A stretch of 64,000 nt of DNA from Streptomyces sp. NRRL F-5126 (lineage in GTDB: Bacteria > Actinomycetota > Actinomycetes > Streptomycetales > Streptomycetaceae). The stretch is from contig NZ_JOFZ01000001.1 in assembly GCF_000721265.1 (NCBI RefSeq), positions 248,001 through 312,000 on the forward strand, given 5' to 3'. This document shows, in pieces, positions 60,595 to 64,000 of this stretch. Both the position numbers and the translations under genes were made by a program. Position 1 is the first letter of the stretch; every line of letters begins with the position of its first letter. The notes under the pieces were generated by a model. The model saw nothing but the letters and a program-made list of their open reading frames with translations. It was not told the DNA's origin and made no database searches.

Positions 60595-61200
60595 TCAGTC
60601 CGCCGACATGCCGAACCAGCGCAGCAGGACGGGGCGCGTCCCCGGTGTCGCGTCCTCGGGGCCGCGGGCGAAGCGGGCCAGGAGTTCGAGGTACGCGTCG
60701 TGGAACGCGTCCAACTCCTCCTTCGTGAGGTGGCTCGTGCCGCGCGAGCCGCGCAGCCAGCCGTCGCCCGTGGGCTCCTGCTCGACCAAGCGGTTCAGCA
60801 GGGCCAGGTCGTCGGCGGCCTTCAGCCGGTCGAGTTCGGCCGCGGCCGCCCGGTCGTCCGGCGTCATGTCCGCCTCGGGCGGGCGCCGGACGTCCAGCCC
60901 ACGCACCGCCCGCCACCAACGCTCGCGCCCGGACGCGCGGTCCGGCACGTCCTCGATCAGGCCACCCTGTTCCAGCCTTCTGAGGTGGTAACTGAGCGTG
61001 CCGGTGTTCTCCCCCAGGGCCGCTGACAGCGTCGTCGACGTCGCCGGGCCCACGGTCGCCAGATGGCGCAGGATGCGCTGGCGCAGGGGGTGGGCCAGCG
61101 CCTTCATCGTCTTCGTGCTGTTCAGCGTGGTGCGCGGTGCGGGCGGCTCCGGCTTCGGACCGCAGTGCCCTGCCGCGTCTCGCCGGGCGTCCTCCTGCAT
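60595..61200 (-). CDS. ArsR/helix-turn-helix domain regulator
   Basis: This 201-residue regulator has a winged HTH (KALAHPLRQRILRHLATVGP, STTLSAALGENTGTLSYHLR) and a longer helical C-terminus. The start at 61200 (ATG) or 61209 (GTG) is uncertain. A perfect 13-bp palindrome lies just upstream and is probably its operator, shared with the divergent secreted-protein gene. Confidence 0.85.
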   Translation of the reverse strand: MQEDARRDAAGHCGPKPEPPAPRTTLNSTKTMKALAHPLRQRILRHLATVGPATSTTLSAALGENTGTLSYHLRRLEQGGLIEDVPDRASGRERWWRAVRGLDVRRPPEADMTPDDRAAAAELDRLKAADDLALLNRLVEQEPTGDGWLRGSRGTSHLTKEELDAFHDAYLELLARFARGPEDATPGTRPVLLRWFGMSAD

Positions 61201-61238
61201 GCGTCTCACCCTAAGGGGTCAGAGGAGCAGCGAGCGGG

Positions 61239-61272
61239 TTTTTGTCTGCAGTCCTTTCTCTGCAGACAAAAA
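61239..61272. promoter_or_regulatory. Perfect 13-bp inverted repeat operator
   Basis: TTTTTGTCTGCAG and CTGCAGACAAAAA are separated by 8 bp between the divergent ArsR-type gene and the secreted-protein gene. This suits a dimeric winged-helix repressor, and it also resembles a promoter region for both. Confidence 0.78.
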
Positions 61273-61319
61273 TCTGCAATGGTGGCGTCCGTCGTCATCG
61301 CCTGCCTTCTGGAGTCGCC

Positions 61320-61994
61320 GTGTTCCTCACCGCCGCAACCACCGGGACCGCCGGGGTCCTCCTCGCCGCCCTCCTCGCCGCCGCGCCCGCCGCGCCCGCC
61401 GCTCACGCCGGTCCCGGCGCACCCGCCGCGTTCGCCGACTGCCCGCCCTCCTCCGCCCTGCCCGCCGGGGCCGAACTCGCCTCGTGGCGCTGCGAGGTGA
61501 TGAGTGCAACCGGCCACCTCACCATCGGCCGCCTCGACGTGCCGATCTCCGGACCCATCACCGTGACCCACGCGGAGGGCGACGTGGGCGGGCGGCCCGA
61601 GCAGGTGTGGGGCGGGATGTCCGCGGCCCCGATACCGGTGGGGCGCGCGCCGCTCACCCTCACGCCGCGCTACGGCGGCCACTTCGACTTCCTCAGCGAC
61701 GCGCGGCGCGTCGGCGAGCTCGACCTGTCGTTCGCCGTGTCCGGCCCCGGCCTGCCGCCCGGCTGCCGCATCGGAGGCGGTACGACGCCCGTCCACCTGG
61801 TGCTGCAGCCTGCCTCCCCCGGAAGCACCACCGCCCTTGAGGACACCACCTTCGCCGTTCCCCGCAGCCGGCGGTGCGGTCCGCTGGGCCGCGTACTCGA
61901 CCGCGCCGTCGGCCTGCCCTCCGCGGCAGGGCAGAACGCGATCGTGCTGCACGGGGAGCGGTCCATCAGGTATTACGACGCCAGTGCGGGCTAG
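61320..61994 (+). CDS. Secreted protein of unknown function
   Basis: This 224-residue protein starts with GTG after CTGGAG. It has a signal peptide (FLTAATTGTAGVLLAALLAA to about AHAGPG). The mature part has four Cys (DCPPSS, WRCEVM, GCRIGG, RRCGPL) likely in disulfides and a beta-rich pattern (GHLTIGRLDVPISGPITVTH). It is divergent from the ArsR-type gene and probably under its control. No family recognised. Confidence 0.75.
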   Translation: MFLTAATTGTAGVLLAALLAAAPAAPAAHAGPGAPAAFADCPPSSALPAGAELASWRCEVMSATGHLTIGRLDVPISGPITVTHAEGDVGGRPEQVWGGMSAAPIPVGRAPLTLTPRYGGHFDFLSDARRVGELDLSFAVSGPGLPPGCRIGGGTTPVHLVLQPASPGSTTALEDTTFAVPRSRRCGPLGRVLDRAVGLPSAAGQNAIVLHGERSIRYYDASAG

Positions 61995-62130
61995 CAGGCG
62001 CGGGCCGGTGTCACCCGTTTCGGTAGAGGTCGCCGCCGTGCGGGGATTCGGGTCGCTCATGGGTGGAACATGCACCTGCACGTGATCATCCGGGTGCACT
62101 TCACCGCTCACCGCGCGAAAGGCCGCTTCT
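61995..62130. promoter_or_regulatory. Gap before chorismate mutase gene
   Basis: A 136-bp gap with no gene. It holds the ribosome-binding site GCGAAAGG used by the TTG-initiated chorismate mutase gene. Confidence 0.35.
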
Positions 62131-62808
62131 TTGCTTGCCGCCCCGACCCCGTCGACTCCGTCCCGGCCGCCGCGACCGTCCCGCGCCGGGCCCGTGCTGG
62201 TGGGTGCCGCGGCGGTGCCGGCCGCGGCTGCCGCCCTCGCCGCCCTCGCCGCGCTCACCGCGTCGCCCGCCGATGCCGCTCCGCAGCCGCGTCACGGGAC
62301 CGCCGCGCCCGCGGTCGCCGGGGCGCTCGGACCGCTCGGGCCGCTCACCGCGCTGGCCATCCGCCGCCTCAGGCTCGGCGACCAGGTCGCCGCCGCGAAA
62401 CGCGGCACGGGCGCGCCCGTCGACGACCCCGAGCGCGAGCGGCAGGAACTGGCGAAGGTGCGGCGCCAGGCCGCCGGGCTCGGCCTCGATCCCGCGTCCA
62501 CGGCGCGGTTCTTCGAGGACCAGATCGCCGCGAGCAAGGTGGTGCAGCGCGGCCTGCTCGCCCGCTGGGCGGCCGACCCCGCGACGGCCCCGTCACAGCG
62601 CCCGAGCCTGGACGCCATCCGCACCGAACTGGACGCGGTCACCCGGGACATCCTGCGGGAACTCGTCGCGACCGAACGAGTGCGGCAGCCGTCGGCCGGC
62701 TGCACCGCCGATCTCGCGGAGGCGGACGTCTCCGGCTCGATCGCCGACGGCCTGGACGCGCTGCACCGCGAGGCGCTCCGCACCGCGCTGCGGTCGGTGT
62801 GCGGGTAG
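62131..62808 (+). CDS. Secreted chorismate mutase (AroQ-gamma type)
   Basis: This 225-residue protein starts with TTG at 62131, about 9 bp after AAAGG. The export signal contains VLVGAAAVPAAAAALAALAA and ends near PADAAP. The mature domain has the secreted-mutase patterns PLTALAIRRLRLGDQVAAAK, PVDDPERERQELAKVRRQA and FFEDQIAASKVVQRGLLARW, as in the Mycobacterium tuberculosis secreted enzyme. It converts chorismate to prephenate outside the cytoplasm, and why this occurs outside is unclear. A C-terminal Cys pair (GCTADL, VCG) may form a disulfide. Confidence 0.88.
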   Translation: MLAAPTPSTPSRPPRPSRAGPVLVGAAAVPAAAAALAALAALTASPADAAPQPRHGTAAPAVAGALGPLGPLTALAIRRLRLGDQVAAAKRGTGAPVDDPERERQELAKVRRQAAGLGLDPASTARFFEDQIAASKVVQRGLLARWAADPATAPSQRPSLDAIRTELDAVTRDILRELVATERVRQPSAGCTADLAEADVSGSIADGLDALHREALRTALRSVCG

Positions 62809-62838
62809 CCGGTCGCCGGTCGCCGGACTCTCGGGGGC

Positions 62839-63195
62839 TCAGGCCGGCCGGCGCACCTGGTCCAGCAGCGTGGCCAGGGCCGCGTCCACCAGGCGGTAGC
62901 GGACGATCCGGCCGTCCTTCTCGCCCGCGACCGCGCCCGCGGAGCGCAGCAGCCGCAGCGCCTGCGAGACGGCCGGGTCCTTCATGCCGGTGGCGACGGC
63001 GAGATCCGAGACGGCCATCGGACCCACGGCGCGCAGGGCGAGCAGCAGCGCGAGCCGCCCCGGCTCGGCGAGCAGCGAGAAGCGGTCGGCGGCGGCCCTG
63101 ACCGCCTCGGGCTCGCCGATGGCGGCGATGGCGTCGCAGACGAGGTGTCCGTCGATGATGCGGTGGTCCGCGCGCTCGGCCGGTACGAGATGCAT
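62839..63195 (-). CDS. ArsR-family metalloregulator (Ni/Co-type candidate)
   Basis: This 118-residue protein has a His-rich N-terminus (MHLVPAERADHRIIDGHLVC) and a winged HTH (FSLLAEPGRLALLLALRAVG, MKDPAVSQALRLLRSAGAVA). The His/Asp/Cys in the N-terminal segment could form the metal site, similar to nickel/cobalt sensors such as NmtR or KmtR. It is divergent from the NiCoT permease gene. An imperfect palindrome in between is a likely operator. Confidence 0.82.
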   Translation of the reverse strand: MHLVPAERADHRIIDGHLVCDAIAAIGEPEAVRAAADRFSLLAEPGRLALLLALRAVGPMAVSDLAVATGMKDPAVSQALRLLRSAGAVAGEKDGRIVRYRLVDAALATLLDQVRRPA

Positions 63196-63267
63196 GGCGC
63201 CGATTGTCTCAGCAGCCGTGCGTACACCGCCTATTGGCGTGACATGGAACACCGACGGCAAGACACC

Positions 63268-63281
63268 TGCGCAATTGTGCA
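63268..63281. promoter_or_regulatory. Probable ArsR operator
   Basis: TGCGCAATTGTGCA is a 14-bp near-palindrome centred on CAATTG, between the ArsR gene and the riboswitch. Position and shape suit an ArsR-family operator. Confidence 0.55.
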
Positions 63282-63309
63282 GTCTTGCAAGCCATGTGCA
63301 GGTAACCGT

Positions 63310-63510
63310 AGGCTGGCGGAGCCGTGGTGCTCGGGAAGACCGGTGAGGACCCCTACGGGGTCCGAGGCCGGAGCGGCCCTCGCCACTGTGATCGGGGAAG
63401 CCCTCCGTCCGTAGGACCAGGCCACTGGCCGCCGCAAGGCTGCCGGGAAGGCCGGACGGAGAGCGTGCGTCAGCGAACCCGTAAGCCAGGAGACCGGCCA
63501 CGGCATCTCA
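63310..63510 (+). promoter_or_regulatory. Cobalamin (B12) riboswitch
   Basis: The leader of the NiCoT gene shows the conserved elements in order: GGTGCTCGGGAAGACCGGTG near 63326, CCACTGTG at 63383, and the B12 box AAGCCAGGAGACCGGCC at 63483-63499. The spacing and order fit a cobalamin riboswitch. It should shut down Ni/Co uptake when B12 is plentiful. Confidence 0.88.
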
Positions 63511-63536
63511 CGAGTTGATCCACGAGGTGCTGGAGC

Positions 63537-64000
63537 GTGACCGAGTTGAGCCTGCCCACGTCCGAATCGCCGTCTCCGTCATCGGCCGGCGGCGCCGCCA
63601 CGTCCGCGCGCTCCTCGGGGCCCTTCGCCTGGCGGCGCGAGGACACCCTGCGCACGGCCGGACTGCTCGCCGTGATCGCCGCCCTGCACGTCGTCGCGTT
63701 CGGCGTGCTGTTCCTGCTGGTCGTGCCGCGCGACTACGAGGTCGGCTCCAAGGCGTTCGGCATCGGCCTCGGCGTCACCGCCTACACGCTCGGCATGCGG
63801 CACGCCTTCGACGCCGACCACATAGCGGCCATCGACAACACCACCCGCAAGCTCATGTCCGACGGGAAGCGGCCGGTCTCCGTGGGCTTCTGGTTCGCGC
63901 TCGGCCACTCCAGCGTGGTGGTCGCGATGGCGGCGCTCGTCGCGGGCGGCGCGCACCTCGCCGGCACGCTGATGGACGACGACTCGGCGGCGCACAAGAC
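63537..64000 (+). CDS. NiCoT-family nickel/cobalt permease (3' end outside window)
   Basis: The first roughly 154 codons are visible. The gene starts with GTG at 63537 (reading TELSLPTSESPSPSSAG). The first helix is TAGLLAVIAALHVVAFGVLF, and the family signature GMRHAFDADHIAAIDNTTRK (His-x4-Asp-His) is intact. LGHSSVVVAMAALVAGG follows. The permease imports Ni2+ or Co2+; the B12 riboswitch points to Co2+. Confidence 0.92.
   Translation, partial: MTELSLPTSESPSPSSAGGAATSARSSGPFAWRREDTLRTAGLLAVIAALHVVAFGVLFLLVVPRDYEVGSKAFGIGLGVTAYTLGMRHAFDADHIAAIDNTTRKLMSDGKRPVSVGFWFALGHSSVVVAMAALVAGGAHLAGTLMDDDSAAHK

Overview
The window is chromosomal DNA of a filamentous, sporulating actinomycete, almost certainly a Streptomyces. 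It has very high GC with strong GC3 bias. Chaplins, a conservon (CvnABCD plus P450), an HrdD-type sigma factor, a SepX/GlpR-type divisome protein, a secreted AroQ-type chorismate mutase and many GTG starts with ATGA/GTGA gene overlaps all point the same way.

Region 1 (1-5.0 kb, minus) is an extracellular polysaccharide operon: a truncated MurJ/Wzx-like flippase, a Wzy-like polymerase/ligase, a polyprenyl-phosphate glycosylphosphotransferase and a GT4 glycosyltransferase, all overlapping by 4 bp. Region 2 (5.5-9.4 kb) holds two short chaplins with two other small exported proteins between them, then a VKOR-type disulfide-forming enzyme and two small Streptomyces proteins. Region 3 (9.4-14.1 kb, minus) is a complete conservon, cvnA-B-C-D, followed by a P450 that lacks the normal K-helix ExxR. 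It is bordered by a decayed TnpB (IS200/IS605 OrfB) gene at 14.5-15.05 kb.

Region 4 (15.2-20.6 kb) is metabolic and regulatory: a VOC protein, LysR divergent from a Dabb-like protein and SDR pair, and two tandem dihydroxyphthalate-decarboxylase-like paralogues facing a TetR gene. Region 5 (20.6-40.9 kb) is conserved core chromosome: tRNA-Ala; the sepX/glpR-rimJ-mogA-moaC-moeA/glp block, where molybdopterin enzymes sit with cell-division partners; 5-formyl-THF cyclo-ligase; a penicillin-acylase-family enzyme; a K+/H+ antiporter; MFS; FmdB under a CIRCE-like element; MTA phosphorylase; a pair of DnaA boxes; an RcpC/CpaB-like protein; MscL; LtrA; a P1-family peptidase; a DUF6227-like protein with a TTA codon; and HrdD. 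Region 6 (41-49 kb) holds drug-efflux MFS genes with TetR and MarR regulators, an M6-type metalloprotease, a GH3 hexosaminidase and tRNA-Arg(CCT).

Region 7 (49.0-52.7 kb) is a small integrated element bounded by a 28-bp direct repeat of the tRNA-Arg 3' end. It carries a dead tyrosine integrase, a large STAND/NTPase-TPR protein and a 59-codon gene directly downstream of it. Region 8 (52.9-58.1 kb) is a RiPP locus: precursor peptide, ATP-grasp ligase and a PIMT-like methyltransferase (graspetide/imiditide type), with an anti-sigma-like ATPase gene, a divergent XRE regulator and a SLOG-like protein. Region 9 (58.3-60.5 kb) is an overlapping two-gene unit, a beta-helix protein and a small helical protein, which share a peculiar AWNN/IQQ motif. 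The right end has an ArsR-type regulator with a perfect 13-bp operator facing a secreted protein, a secreted chorismate mutase, and an ArsR regulator divergent from a cobalamin-riboswitch-controlled NiCoT nickel/cobalt permease that runs off the window.

The most interesting leads are the RiPP locus, the STAND-TPR element, the AWNN two-gene unit and the CIRCE-like site before fmdB.
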